Shown: piece after piece, positions 1 through 9,251 of the stretch
Position numbering within the stretch: the stretch's first letter is position 1
How the letters are laid out: the number at the start of each line of letters is the position of its first letter
Assembly (NCBI RefSeq): GCF_018614875.1
Contig: NZ_JAGGNW010000009.1
Location: forward strand, 248,001 to 312,000
Source: Variovorax paradoxus
GTDB taxonomy: Bacteria > Pseudomonadota > Gammaproteobacteria > Burkholderiales > Burkholderiaceae_C
Direction: 5' to 3'
Length of the DNA: 64,000 bases
Position numbers and translations under genes: made by a program
The notes under the pieces: model-generated
The model's input: the letters and a program-made list of their open reading frames with translations, nothing else
Told to the model about the DNA's origin: nothing
Database searches by the model: none

Positions 1-906
1 CGCCATGGCCGCGGCGAAGGCACCCTGGCCGATGGCAACATCGGTGGCCAGCGCGCTGCCCTGCTGCGGGCCATCGAAGCTCACGCCCGCGGCCGCGAGC
101 TCGGCCACCAGCTCCGCGTCGTCGGTGCCGATGGCGTGGTGCAGCGCGGCACGCGCGATGGCCGGCAGCCGGCGCAGCGTGCCATCTGCCAGCGGCGTGC
201 GCCAGTCGACCACGGCGCGGCAATAGAAGGCCACCAGCTTGTCCATCAGGTCGAGGTCCAGGCCATGATCCTGGTGCCGGTCGTCGAGGTACTGCAGCAG
301 GGTCTGGCCCGAGAAGTAGTCGCCGGTGGGCGCCAGGGGATCGTCGTCCAGGTGCAGGGCCGCGAAGGCGCCGCGCAGGTCGGGCGCGATGGTGCTCACG
401 CTGTCTTCGTGCAGCGCATGCGTCCAGGCGGGCGGCAGCCCGTGCTTCCACGCGACGATGCGGCCGTGCTCGGGGCCGGGCTCCACCACCGCATAGACGC
501 GGTCGAGGTACTCGAAGCCGCCGAACGGCAGGTGCGTGAGCTTGCCGCTCCACGGGCGGCCTTCTTCCTTGGCAGCCTCTTCGGCCAGCTCCTGTTCGTG
601 CGCGATCCAGCCCTGCAGGTCGCGATAGCCGTCGCTGCCGTCCCAGAACAGTTCCGACCAGCTGACGGACTCCACGTTGCCGTTCATCGGCAGCGACAGG
701 TCGTAGTCGAGCCGGCCGCCCGCCGTTTGCCGCCAGAGCGCGGCCAGTGCCTCGGGAAGCGGGCCGGCGCACAGCGCTTCGATGGCGGCGATCCGTTGCT
801 CGGACATGGGCGGCTGGGCCTCGAAGATCACGCGGTCTGCGAACAGGACCACGCCATGCTCGCGCAGGGTGGCAAGCTCTTCGGGCGAGAACCGGACATC
901 GTTCAT
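1..906 (-). CDS. SMI1/KNR4 (SUKH)-like protein with C-terminal ankyrin-like segment, partial
   Basis: Starts at ATG 906 behind a clear GGAGG ribosome site and runs off the left edge, so 302 residues are visible and the C-terminus is missing. Residues about 35-200 look like a SUKH/SMI1-KNR4 domain: a short helix with LAALWRQTAGGRL near residue 54, then an acidic, tryptophan-rich region. The visible end (ALHHAIGTDDAELV, near residue 262) reads like an ankyrin repeat. SUKH proteins are often immunity proteins for contact-dependent toxins, but no toxin gene is visible here. The family call is from sequence texture only; role unknown. Confidence 0.6.
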   Translation of the reverse strand, partial: MNDVRFSPEELATLREHGVVLFADRVIFEAQPPMSEQRIAAIEALCAGPLPEALAALWRQTAGGRLDYDLSLPMNGNVESVSWSELFWDGSDGYRDLQGWIAHEQELAEEAAKEEGRPWSGKLTHLPFGGFEYLDRVYAVVEPGPEHGRIVAWKHGLPPAWTHALHEDSVSTIAPDLRGAFAALHLDDDPLAPTGDYFSGQTLLQYLDDRHQDHGLDLDLMDKLVAFYCRAVVDWRTPLADGTLRRLPAIARAALHHAIGTDDAELVAELAAAGVSFDGPQQGSALATDVAIGQGAFAAAMA

Positions 907-943
907 GGCAGTGCCTCCGTTGTTGCTGCGCTGACAGCCTACC

Positions 944-1792
944 TCAGAGATCGGTGCGCAGCTTCCAGATTTCGGGGAACAGCACCACATCGAGCATCTT
1001 GCGCAGATAGCTCACGCCGCCCGTTCCGCCCGTGCCGCGCTTGAAGCCGATCACGCGCTCGACCGTGGTCACATGGCGAAAGCGCCAGAGGCGGAAGGCG
1101 TCTTCGAGGTCGGTGAGTTTTTCGCCGAGCTGGTACAGGTCCCAATGGTCATGCGGGTTCCGGTACACCGTGAGCCACGCCGCTTCCACGCCGTCGCTGG
1201 CTTCATAGGGCTGGGTCCAGTCGCGCTCCAGGTGATCGGCGGGCACCGGCAGGCCACGCCGTGCGAGCAGCTTCAGCGACTCGTCGTAGAGCGAAGGCGA
1301 CCGATAGGCCGCATCCACCTGTGCCAGCAGATCGACCCGGTGCGCGTGCGGCTTGAGCATGGCGGCGTTCTTGTTGCCGAGCGCGAATTCGATGCAGCGG
1401 TACTGCGCGCTCTGGAAGCCGCTGGAGTTGGCGAGGTAGGGCCGCATCGCCGTGTACTCCGGCGGCGTCATGGTTGCGAGCACGGTCCATGCGCTCACCA
1501 ACTGCTCCATGATGCGGCTCACCCGCGCGAGCATCTTGAAGGCGTCGGCCAGCTTCTCTTCTGCGATGCAGGTGGTGGCGGCGCGCAGTTCGTGCAGCAT
1601 CAGCTTCATCCAGAGTTCGCTGGTCTGGTGCTGCACGATGAACAGCATCTCGTCGTGCGCGGGCGAGAGCGGATGCTGCGCGTTGAGGATTTCGTCGAGA
1701 TGCAGGTAGTCGCCGTAGCTCATCGACGCGCTGAAATCCAGCTGCGCCTTTTCCTCGTGGACGATGTTCTCGGGGGTCTTGTCGGTGCTCAT
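944..1792 (-). CDS. kynA: Tryptophan 2,3-dioxygenase
   Basis: Haem enzyme opening the indole ring of L-tryptophan to N-formylkynurenine, the first step of the kynurenine pathway. The 282-residue length is normal for bacterial [14 protein letters not shown] lies at residues 51-61, putting the active-site His at 55. The haem-ligand His is residue 240 ([13 protein letters not shown]), followed by the GTGGTGG loop. These are the positions known for the Xanthomonas enzyme. It is the last gene of the kynB-kynU-kynA operon; its ATG overlaps the kynU stop (ATGA), suggesting translational coupling. Confidence 0.97.
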   Translation of the reverse strand: MSTDKTPENIVHEEKAQLDFSASMSYGDYLHLDEILNAQHPLSPAHDEMLFIVQHQTSELWMKLMLHELRAATTCIAEEKLADAFKMLARVSRIMEQLVSAWTVLATMTPPEYTAMRPYLANSSGFQSAQYRCIEFALGNKNAAMLKPHAHRVDLLAQVDAAYRSPSLYDESLKLLARRGLPVPADHLERDWTQPYEASDGVEAAWLTVYRNPHDHWDLYQLGEKLTDLEDAFRLWRFRHVTTVERVIGFKRGTGGTGGVSYLRKMLDVVLFPEIWKLRTDL

Positions 1793-3066
1793 GTCACTGC
1801 GTTCTTGCGGTTGAATTCAGCGCGCCGCCACTCGCCCGTTTCGAGCACCTGCGCGAGGTGCTCGACGGAGTTCCACACATCCTCGAAGCTCAGGTACAGC
1901 GGCGTGAACCCGAAGCGCAGGATGTCAGGCATTTGCGAATCGCCGGCGCGGTAGTCGCCGATCACGCCGCGCGCGATCAGCGCCTGCACGATGGCGTAGG
2001 CGCCTTCGTCGCGGCTGAGGCAGACCTGCGAGCCGCGTTGGGCGTGATCGCGCGGCGTGACCAGCGACAAGCCCTGGCCCGCGCAGCGCTCTTCCACCAG
2101 CGCGATGAACAGGTCGGTGAGCGCGAGCGACTTGGTGCGCAGCGCGGCCATGGCGCCGTTCGTGCCGTTGAAGGCTTCAGCTGCCAGCACGGTGTCGAGC
2201 CCGCATTCGAGCCCCGCCAGCGCGACGACCGGCTGCGTGCCGCAGAGGTAGCGACCGACACCCGGGGCAGGCCGGTAGTGCGGCGTGAACTCGAAGGGCG
2301 CCGCATGGCCCCACCAGCCCGATAGCGGCTGCTCGAACTTGCCCGCATGCCGCGTATGAACCCAGACGAAGGCCGGCGCGCCGGGGCCGCCGTTCAGGTA
2401 TTTGTAGCCGCAGCCGATCGCGTAGTCGGCGTTGCTTTCGTTGAGCGCCACGGGCACGGCGCCTGCGCTGTGCGCCAGGTCCCACACCGTGAGCGCGCCT
2501 GCGGCGTGCGCGGCGGCGGTGATGGCCTTCATGTCGTGCATGGCGCCGGTGCGGTAGTTGACGTGCGTGAGCATCAGCACGGCGACTTCGTCGGTCAGCA
2601 CGGCGGGCAGCTCGCTCGCCTCGATCAGCTTGAGCGTGAAGCCGCGCTCGCGGCACAGCGACTCGGCAATGTAGAGGTCGGTCGGGAAGTTGCTGCGTTC
2701 GCTGACCACCAGCCTGCGGCCGCTGTCCATCTGCTGCGAGAGCGCCGCGAACAGCACCTTGTAGAGGTTGACCGAGGTGCTGTCGGTGCACACCACTTCG
2801 CCAGGCGCGGCGCCGATCAGCCGCGCCACCTTGTCGCCCAGGCGCTGCGGCAGGTCGAACCAGCTTGCGGTGTTCCACGAACGGATCAGGCCTTCGCCCC
2901 ATTCCGTCGCCACCACTTCGGCGATGCGCGCGGGTGCGGCCTTGGGCAGCACGCCGAGCGAGTTGCCGTCGAGGTAGATGACGCCCTCGGGCAGGATGAA
3001 TTGATCGCGCAAGGCGCGCAGCGGGTCTTGCGCGTCGAGCGCGCGGCAATCGGCAAGAGTGGTCAT
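1789..3066 (-). CDS. kynU: Kynureninase
   Basis: PLP enzyme cleaving kynurenine to anthranilate and alanine. The 425 residues match the family length. The PLP lysine is K222 in the [12 protein letters not shown] motif; YLDGNSLG at residues 31-38 and WDLAHSAG at 195-202 are typical of kynureninases. It sits between kynB (12-base gap) and kynA (4-base overlap) on the minus strand. With its neighbours it gives a complete route from tryptophan to anthranilate. Confidence 0.97.
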   Translation of the reverse strand: MTTLADCRALDAQDPLRALRDQFILPEGVIYLDGNSLGVLPKAAPARIAEVVATEWGEGLIRSWNTASWFDLPQRLGDKVARLIGAAPGEVVCTDSTSVNLYKVLFAALSQQMDSGRRLVVSERSNFPTDLYIAESLCRERGFTLKLIEASELPAVLTDEVAVLMLTHVNYRTGAMHDMKAITAAAHAAGALTVWDLAHSAGAVPVALNESNADYAIGCGYKYLNGGPGAPAFVWVHTRHAGKFEQPLSGWWGHAAPFEFTPHYRPAPGVGRYLCGTQPVVALAGLECGLDTVLAAEAFNGTNGAMAALRTKSLALTDLFIALVEERCAGQGLSLVTPRDHAQRGSQVCLSRDEGAYAIVQALIARGVIGDYRAGDSQMPDILRFGFTPLYLSFEDVWNSVEHLAQVLETGEWRRAEFNRKNAVT

Positions 3067-3078
3067 GGTTTCAGGTCT

Positions 3079-3732
3079 TCAGCGGGGAAGCTCGCGCAGC
3101 ACGGCGCGAACCGGGGAGGCATCGGCGCTGACCAGCTTGAGCGGCAGCGCGATGAGTTCGTAGTCGCCTTCGGGCACGTCGTCGAGCACCAGGTTCTCGA
3201 GCACGCGCAGGCCGAGGCGGCGGATGCGCTGGTGGCTTTCCAGCGTCTTGCTGTCGGCCGGGTCGATGCTGGCGGTGTCGATGCCGATCAGCTTCACGCC
3301 CATGGCGGCGAGCCGCTCGATGGTGGCGGGCGCATAGGCCGCGAGCAGCGGGTCCCAGTGGCCGACGGGCATGGCCGCATAGGTGCGCACCAGCACGCGC
3401 GGGGGCAGGGTGCTGTCGACGGCGTGCGCGATGTGCTCCCACTCGATCAGCGGCCCCTTGGCGATGGCGTGGATCACCCGGCAGGGCCCGAGAAAGGGCG
3501 CAAGGTCGACGAGGCCGATGGGCTGGCCTTCGGCGTCGTAGTGCAAGGGCGCATCGGCATGCGCGCCGACGTGCGGCGAGAGCCTGATCTCGCTGACGTT
3601 GACCGGGCAATCCGGCGAAATGGTCGCGGCCCAGCGCTGCTGGTAGGGCGTGTCGCCGGGGAACACCGGCGTGCCTTCATGCACCGGGGGCGAGATGTCC
3701 CAGATGCGGGAATGAGGTTGCAAGGAGCGCAT
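3079..3732 (-). CDS. kynB: Kynurenine formamidase (cyclase family)
   Basis: Metal-dependent hydrolase removing the formyl group of N-formylkynurenine. The 217 residues fit bacterial KynB, and the signature metal ligands are H54, H58 and D60 in HVGAHADAP. First gene of the kyn operon. No strong ribosome site is seen before ATG 3732. No Lrp/AsnC-type regulator gene (kynR in other proteobacteria) lies next to it, so the operon may be controlled from elsewhere. Confidence 0.95.
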   Translation of the reverse strand: MRSLQPHSRIWDISPPVHEGTPVFPGDTPYQQRWAATISPDCPVNVSEIRLSPHVGAHADAPLHYDAEGQPIGLVDLAPFLGPCRVIHAIAKGPLIEWEHIAHAVDSTLPPRVLVRTYAAMPVGHWDPLLAAYAPATIERLAAMGVKLIGIDTASIDPADSKTLESHQRIRRLGLRVLENLVLDDVPEGDYELIALPLKLVSADASPVRAVLRELPR

Positions 3733-3810
3733 GGCGCGAAGTTAGCGCCGGGGGGGGAGTCGTGGTGTCGGTTATTTCCAACACACGGCGTGACGAGATG
3801 ATCGAACAGC

Positions 3811-4140
3811 TCAGCAGGACAGGGACGACAGGCCGGGCAGCCCGTGCCGCGCGCGGGCCCGCTCGCAGGCGCCGCTGCCGGCCTGCAGCTCATGGCAGGG
3901 ATTGGGGCGCCATTCGTAGATGCCGCACGCCACGGCCTGGCCGATCTTGCCGGTGAGCGCGGCGCAGCGCGGCGGCGTGTGGTCGGTGCCGCGCATGCGG
4001 CAGAGGGCGCCGTTCACTTCGACTGCAAGGCCCGAAGGGACCTTGCCACCGTTGTCGTCGAGTTCGTGGACGCTGAAGTCGACACGGTAGCTGGCGCAGC
4101 AGGCGCCGCAGGTCTGGCAGGGAGAGGTGGCGCGGCTCAT
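3811..4140 (-). CDS. YkgJ-family cysteine cluster protein
   Basis: A 109-residue protein with the CxxCxxCC cluster at C8, C11, C14 and C15 and further Cys residues downstream (CRMRG, CAALTG, ACGIYEWRPNPC). This is the UPF0153/YkgJ pattern, thought to bind zinc or an Fe-S cluster. Function unknown. It stands alone between the kyn operon and the two-component genes, with 78 bases to kynB and 54 bases to the kinase gene. Confidence 0.88.
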   Translation of the reverse strand: MSRATSPCQTCGACCASYRVDFSVHELDDNGGKVPSGLAVEVNGALCRMRGTDHTPPRCAALTGKIGQAVACGIYEWRPNPCHELQAGSGACERARARHGLPGLSSLSC

Positions 4141-4194
4141 CGCGCGATGGTAGCGGCGTGTTTTTCATGCGAAGGCCGCGCGTTGCGGCGCCCG

Positions 4195-5604
4195 TCATGG
4201 AATCTGCTTGTCGCCCATCCGTGGCAGGCGGACGCGAAACCCCACGCCGCGCCCCTGCAGCCCGTCGACGATCTCGACGCTGCCGCCCAGGCGCAGCGCG
4301 GCCTGGCGCGCAATGGCCAGGCCGAGGCCGGCGCCGCTGGCGCGCGGCTCGGCGCCGCGGTGGAAGCGCTCGAAGAGATGTTCGCGCTGCGAGGCCGCGA
4401 TGCCTGGGCCATCGTCGCGCACTTCGAACAGGAGTTGCCCGTCGGCATCGCGCAGGTCCACGGCGACCATGCTGCCCGGCACGCCATGGCGCAAGGCGTT
4501 GTCGACAAGGTTCTGGACGATCGACTCCAACGCGCCCAGGTCGATGCTGCAGGGCAGGGCGTCCGGGGCATCGAGCGACAGTTCGCGCCCTTCGCGCATC
4601 GCGGCCTGGGCGGCCGGGCCCAGCAGCGCGCGCAGCCAATGCGCCACGTCGACGCGGCTTGCGCAGCGCGGGCCGGCGCGGTCCAGCGCAGCCAGATCGA
4701 GCAGTTGCCGCGCCAGGTGCGAAGTCCGCGCGATGGCCTGGTTCAGCTGCGTCTCGGCCAGGGCGCGCTCCGCCGGGTCCTGGGCGTGCGCGAGCACATG
4801 GGCCTGCGCGTTGATCACCGCCAGCGGCGTCCGGATCTCGTGGGCCGCGTCCTGCACGAACGCACGCTCGCGAGCCACCGTGCCGCGCAGGCGCGACAGC
4901 AGGGCATCGAGCGCCTGCACCAGCGGCTTGAGTTCGCGGTAGCGCGCCGGCACGCCGACGGCGCTCAGGTCGTCGCTCGGCCGCTCTTCGATGCGCCGCG
5001 CCAACTGCTGCAGTGGACGCAGGCTCGCGCGCACCGTGAGCCAGACAGCGAGCAGCACGAACGGAAACGCCACCAGCAGGTACGGCAGGAAGGCGCGTGC
5101 GTTGTAGCGCAGGAACGCGCCGCCGGTGCGGCGTGGATTGAGCACCTGCAGCCGCCAGTGCGTGCCCGCGCGGTCGTAGCTCCAGTAGCGCTCGGGCCGG
5201 TCGGGGGCTGCCGCCGCCTGCGCCCAGCCAGCGGATGCGTACACCTCCCCGCCTTCGCGATCGAGCAGTTCGTACAGCACGATGCCGCCGAGGCGCTTGT
5301 CCTGGGTGCGGCGGATCGCTGTCCAGCGTTCGGTGGCGGCCATGATCGCGCGGGCGTGCGCCGGGTCGGGCGTCTCGTCCAGTGCCAGCAGCAGGGCATC
5401 GCCGAACTGCCTGAGCCCGGGGGCTTCGGCAAGGTATTTGCGATTCTCGATGTACGCGTAGCTCAGCAGCGCGGCCCAGATCAGAAAGAAGACCAGCAGC
5501 GTCCAGCCGGTGCCGCGCCGCACGAGTGAGGGCTCGGACACACGCTGCCACAGGCGCTGGAGCGCGCCCGCGGGACCACCTTCGGTCGGCACGGCGAGGC
5601 TCAT
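4195..5604 (-). CDS. Sensor histidine kinase (OmpR-type system)
   Basis: 469 residues with membrane helices near 34-51 and 173-192 flanking a roughly 120-residue periplasmic sensor region, then a linker and DHp domain. The phospho-accepting His is H255 (DAAHEIRTPL). The ATPase part shows an N box (LVDNALRHG), a G1 box (DDGPGIA) and a G2 box (GAGLGLAI). Layout resembles the QseC/TctE group; the signal is unknown. Its ATG overlaps the stop of the upstream response regulator gene (ATGA). Confidence 0.93.
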   Translation of the reverse strand: MSLAVPTEGGPAGALQRLWQRVSEPSLVRRGTGWTLLVFFLIWAALLSYAYIENRKYLAEAPGLRQFGDALLLALDETPDPAHARAIMAATERWTAIRRTQDKRLGGIVLYELLDREGGEVYASAGWAQAAAAPDRPERYWSYDRAGTHWRLQVLNPRRTGGAFLRYNARAFLPYLLVAFPFVLLAVWLTVRASLRPLQQLARRIEERPSDDLSAVGVPARYRELKPLVQALDALLSRLRGTVARERAFVQDAAHEIRTPLAVINAQAHVLAHAQDPAERALAETQLNQAIARTSHLARQLLDLAALDRAGPRCASRVDVAHWLRALLGPAAQAAMREGRELSLDAPDALPCSIDLGALESIVQNLVDNALRHGVPGSMVAVDLRDADGQLLFEVRDDGPGIAASQREHLFERFHRGAEPRASGAGLGLAIARQAALRLGGSVEIVDGLQGRGVGFRVRLPRMGDKQIP

Positions 5605-6257
5605 GGTTCGAGCAGGTAGCCGACGCCGCGCACGGTGCGCACGCGATCGGAACCGATCTTCTTGCGCAGGTTGGAAACATGCACTTCGATGGCGGCAAAG
5701 TCGACCGGATCGCCCAGCGGCTCGAGGCGTTGCGACAGCACGTCTTTGGCCACCACGACGCCGGGTTCGCGCGCCAGTTCCATGAGCAGCTGGAATTCGC
5801 GCGGCGAGAGCGCCAGCGGCGCGCCCTGCAACTTCGCCTGGTGCCGGCCCGGTTCGATCTCCAGCGCGCCCACCGTCCAGTGCTCGCTGGCTTGCCGCGC
5901 GCTGCGCCGCACCACGGCGCGGACGCGCGCCACGAGTTCGGCGGTGTCGAAGGGCTTGATGACGAAATCGTCCGCGCCGCCGTCAAGCCCGGCCAGCCGG
6001 TCGTCGATGGCCGAGCGTGCGGTGATCACGATGACCGGCACCCGAACGCCGCCGCGCCGCCAGCGCCGCAGCAGGTCGAAGCCGCTGGCATCGGGCAGGT
6101 TCAGGTCGAGCAGCACGCAGTCGACCCGCGCTGCATCGACGGCATGCGGCGCATCCGCGGCGCGGCGCACCCACTCGCTCGTGAAGTGCTCGACCTTGAG
6201 GCTGGCCTGCAGCGCGCGCCCGAGGTCGAGATCGTCTTCGATGAGCAGGATGTGCAT
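5601..6257 (-). CDS. OmpR/PhoB-family response regulator
   Basis: 218 residues from ATG 6257 (MHILLIEDD). Receiver residues D8/D9, phosphorylation site D51, T78 and K100 are in place; a C-terminal winged helix ends with VRTVRGVGYLLEP. The reading frame stays open far upstream over the divergent peptidase gene, but the receiver domain begins exactly at this ATG. It pairs with the following kinase gene. Sequence is closest in style to QseB/TctD-type regulators; target genes unknown. Confidence 0.93.
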   Translation of the reverse strand: MHILLIEDDLDLGRALQASLKVEHFTSEWVRRAADAPHAVDAARVDCVLLDLNLPDASGFDLLRRWRRGGVRVPVIVITARSAIDDRLAGLDGGADDFVIKPFDTAELVARVRAVVRRSARQASEHWTVGALEIEPGRHQAKLQGAPLALSPREFQLLMELAREPGVVVAKDVLSQRLEPLGDPVDFAAIEVHVSNLRKKIGSDRVRTVRGVGYLLEP

Positions 6258-6265
6258 GGCCCCGC

Positions 6266-6315
6266 ATTGTGGCGCCCGCACCTTTGGGAACGCCAAAGGT
6301 TGGCCGCCCCACAAT
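6266..6315. promoter_or_regulatory. Nested dyad in divergent promoter region
   Basis: Between the response regulator (minus) and peptidase (plus) genes, ACCTTTGG at 6280-6287 pairs with CCAAAGGT at 6293-6300. An outer pair ATTGTGG (6266-6272) and CCACAAT (6309-6315) is centred within half a base of the same point. This suits an operator for a dimer, possibly the response regulator itself, with a CACAAT -10-like box on each strand. Sequence evidence only. Confidence 0.45.
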
Positions 6316-6341
6316 CCGGCCTCCAACAAGGAGGAGATCCC

Positions 6342-8294
6342 GTGACATTGAGAATTCTGATCGCGGCCGCCCTGGCGGGCCTGCTCTGAGGCTGCGCGAT
6401 GGCGCCGACGCATCCGGCGCTGCAGGACCAGCTGCTGCCGCCGCTGATTCCGGTTCGCGAGTTCGTCGCGAACACCGAGGGCACCAGCCTCTACCGGGTG
6501 TCGCCCGATGGCGCGTCGCTCGTGTGGAAAGGCGTCAGCGGATTGAAGCCGGCCGTGTGGGTCAAGACATTGGCCAGCGGCGAAGCCCGGGCCATCCCCG
6601 TTCGCGCGCAAGCCATCGTCTGGTCGGGCGACAGCCGCTTTCTGTTCCTGACGGTGGACCGCACGGGCGATGAAGACACGCATGTGCTCGCCGTCGATCT
6701 GGCGCGCAGCGATGCCGAGCCGGTGGACCTGACGCCGTTCAAGGGCACGCGTTCGCGGATCAGCCGGCGCATCGAGAACAGTCCCGAGGTCGTCGTGGTC
6801 TCGAACGCGCGCGACAAGAAGGTGTTCGATCTCTATCGGATCAACCCCGCCACGGGCGCACGGACGCTGGTTGCCCGGAATCCGGGCAACGTCACCAGCT
6901 GGACGGTGGACCGCGACGGCCGCCTGCGCGCACGATCGGTGCAGGACGGCGATGACCGGTACCTGCAGCTGCCCGACGGCGACGCATGGCGCACGACGCT
7001 GCGCTGGCAGAAGGACGAAAGCTGGTGGATCGCGGACCTCGCGCCCGGAACGAACACCGCCTGGGCGGTTTCGAACCGCGGGCGCGACAAGGAGGCCCTG
7101 GTGCGCATCGATCTCGAATCGGGCGCCGAGGAAGTGGTCTACCAGGATGCGGAGGTCGACATCGAGCAGGTGCTGATGAGCCGCCGCGGCCATGCGCCGC
7201 TCGCGGCCTATTCGATGCCGGGCCATCCGCGTGCCAAGTACTTCGACGCGGGTCTTGCGCGGCGGCTCGAACCGCTGGCAGGCGGCGAGCCTGCTGCGGT
7301 CCACGTGACAAGCATGGCCGATGACGAGCAGACCATGACCGTGAGCGTCGGCACCGACCGGGGCTGGAAGTATTACCTGCTGGGCGATGCATCGAAAGCG
7401 CCGGTGCTGCTCGGCGAAAGCGGCACCAGCGGCCTTGCTTCGTCGCTCGCGGCGACGCGGCCGATCGCCTATGCGGCGCGCGACGGCCTGCAGATCCATG
7501 GCTATCTCACGCTGCCGCCGGGCGTGCAGGCGCGCGCGCTGCCGATGGTGCTGCTGGTTCACGGCGGCCCATGGGCGCGCGATGTGTGGACCTACCAGGG
7601 CACCAACCGCAGCGTGCAGCAGTTTCTCGCCAACCGCGGCTATGCGGTGCTGCAGGTGAACTATCGCGGCTCCAGCGGCTACGGCCGCGCTTTCATGGAA
7701 AAGGCCGTGGGTGAATTCGCCGGCAAGATGCACGACGACCTGGTCGACGGCGTGCGCTGGGCGGTGGCGCAGGGCGTGGCCGATCCGGCGCGGGTGGCGA
7801 TCTACGGCGCGAGCTACGGCGGCTATTCGGCGCTCGTGGGCGCCACGATGACGCCCGAGGCCTTCGCCTGCGCAGTGGACGTGGTGGGCATGTCCGACCT
7901 GTCGCGGCTGCTCGAGAACGCGCCCGCCTACTGGGCCCTGGGCATGCCTTGGTGGAAGCGCTATGTGGGCGATCCGGCCGATCCGGCGCAGCGCAAGATC
8001 ATGGACGCCAAGTCACCGATCAACCATGTCGCCAAGGTGCGCGCGCCGCTGCTCGTCATGCATGGCGTGAACGACCCGCGCGTGAAGTTCGATCAATCTG
8101 AGCGCATGGTGGCTGCCCTGCACGCTGCCGGCAAGCAGGTGGAGTTCGTGAGCTTCCAGGGCGACGGCCACGGCAACCAGAAGTGGACCAACAACCTCGC
8201 CATGTACCGCCACACCGAGGACTTTCTTGCCAAATGCCTCGGCGGCCGCAGCAGCGGCTTCGACTACTACCAGCTGGGCGCCTGGGCCTTCTGA
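6342..8294 (+). pseudogene. S9-family peptidase, predicted lipoprotein, with in-frame TGA in the signal peptide
   Basis: Prolyl-oligopeptidase-like protein: an N-terminal beta-propeller-like half, then an alpha/beta-hydrolase domain with GASYGG (nucleophile Ser near residue 472 counted from ATG 6399), Asp in HGVNDPRV and His in GDGHGN. A good ribosome site (AAGGAGGAG) precedes GTG 6342, which reads MTLRILIAAALAGLL, then TGA at 6387-6389, then GC in frame with the rest. That is a lipoprotein signal with its lipobox (LLxGC) broken by one stop codon. Re-initiation at ATG 6399 would give a 631-residue cytoplasmic protein. A sequencing error (TCA read as TGA) is possible. Confidence 0.75.
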
Positions 8295-8315
8295 TCGGGG
8301 CCCGGGCGGGGGCGC

Positions 8316-9251
8316 TCAAAGGCGCCCGAGCAGCAGGAACTCCATCAGCGCCTTCTGCGCATGGAGCCGGTTCTCGGCCTCGTCCCACACCACTGACTGC
8401 GGCCCGTCGATGACCTCGGCCTGCACTTCCTCGCCGCGATGCGCGGGCAGGCAGTGCATGAAGAGGGCGTCGGGCTGGGCGATGCGCATCATGTCCTCGT
8501 CGACGCACCAGTCGGCAAAGGCCTTGCGGCGGGCCTCGTTCTCGGACTCGTAGCCCATGCTGGTCCAGACGTCGGTGGTGACCAGGTCGGCGCCGCGGCA
8601 GGCTTCCATCGGGTCCTTGAAGACCTTGTAGCTGTCGCCCGAGCGGATGCCGGCGATCGACTGGTCGACCTCGTAGCCGCTGGGCGTGCTCACGTGCACC
8701 GTGAAGCCCAGGATCTCGGCCGCCTGCAGCCAGGTGTTGGCCATGTTGTTGCCGTCACCCACCCAGGCCACGGTCTTGGCCTGGATGGATCCACGGTGCT
8801 CGATGTAGGTGAAGATGTCCGCGAGGATCTGGCAGGGGTGGAACTCGTTGGTCAGGCCGTTGATCACCGGCACGCGCGAGTGCGCGGCGAAGGTGTCGAT
8901 CTTGGTCTGCTCGTAGGTGCGGATCATCACCAGGTCGACCATGCGGCTGATGACCTTGGCGCTGTCCTCGATGGGCTCGGCGCGGCCGAGCTGGCTGTCG
9001 CCGGTGGTCAGGTGCACCACGCTGCCGCCGAGCTGGTACATGCCGGCCTCGAAGCTCACGCGGGTGCGCGTGCTGGCCTTCTCGAAGATCATGGCCAGCG
9101 TGCGATCGGTCAGCGGCTGGTGCTTCTCGTAGGTCTTGAACTTCTTCTTGATGATCGCCATGCGATCGAAGAGGTAGGCGTACTCGTCGGCCGTGAGGTC
9201 CGAGAACTGCAGGTAGTGGCGGATGGCGTTGGGCGTGGTGGCGGTCGTCAT
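8316..9251 (-). CDS. argF: Ornithine carbamoyltransferase
   Basis: Forms citrulline from ornithine and carbamoyl phosphate in arginine synthesis. 311 residues from ATG 9251. STRTR at residues 60-64 binds carbamoyl phosphate; FHPCQ and HCLPAHRG (Cys at the ornithine site) are present. The frame extends upstream across argD, but this start overlaps the argD stop (ATGA) and gives the normal protein. A GC-rich hairpin at 8310-8327 covers its stop codon but has no T run. Confidence 0.97.
   Translation of the reverse strand: MTTATTPNAIRHYLQFSDLTADEYAYLFDRMAIIKKKFKTYEKHQPLTDRTLAMIFEKASTRTRVSFEAGMYQLGGSVVHLTTGDSQLGRAEPIEDSAKVISRMVDLVMIRTYEQTKIDTFAAHSRVPVINGLTNEFHPCQILADIFTYIEHRGSIQAKTVAWVGDGNNMANTWLQAAEILGFTVHVSTPSGYEVDQSIAGIRSGDSYKVFKDPMEACRGADLVTTDVWTSMGYESENEARRKAFADWCVDEDMMRIAQPDALFMHCLPAHRGEEVQAEVIDGPQSVVWDEAENRLHAQKALMEFLLLGRL

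Noticed and set aside
2347..5529. Long plus-strand frames opposite the kyn operon and sensor kinase (484 and 561 residues)
   Set aside because: Antisense to well-identified genes with Arg/Ala/His-rich texture typical of GC-rich shadows.
5601..7733. 710-residue open frame on the minus strand spanning response regulator and peptidase gene
   Set aside because: Only the last 218 residues form a response regulator; the rest is antisense to the peptidase gene and has high-GC shadow composition.
8310..8327. Hairpin GGGCGC / GCGCCC over the argF stop codon
   Set aside because: No T run on either side, and such short GC stems are common by chance at this composition.
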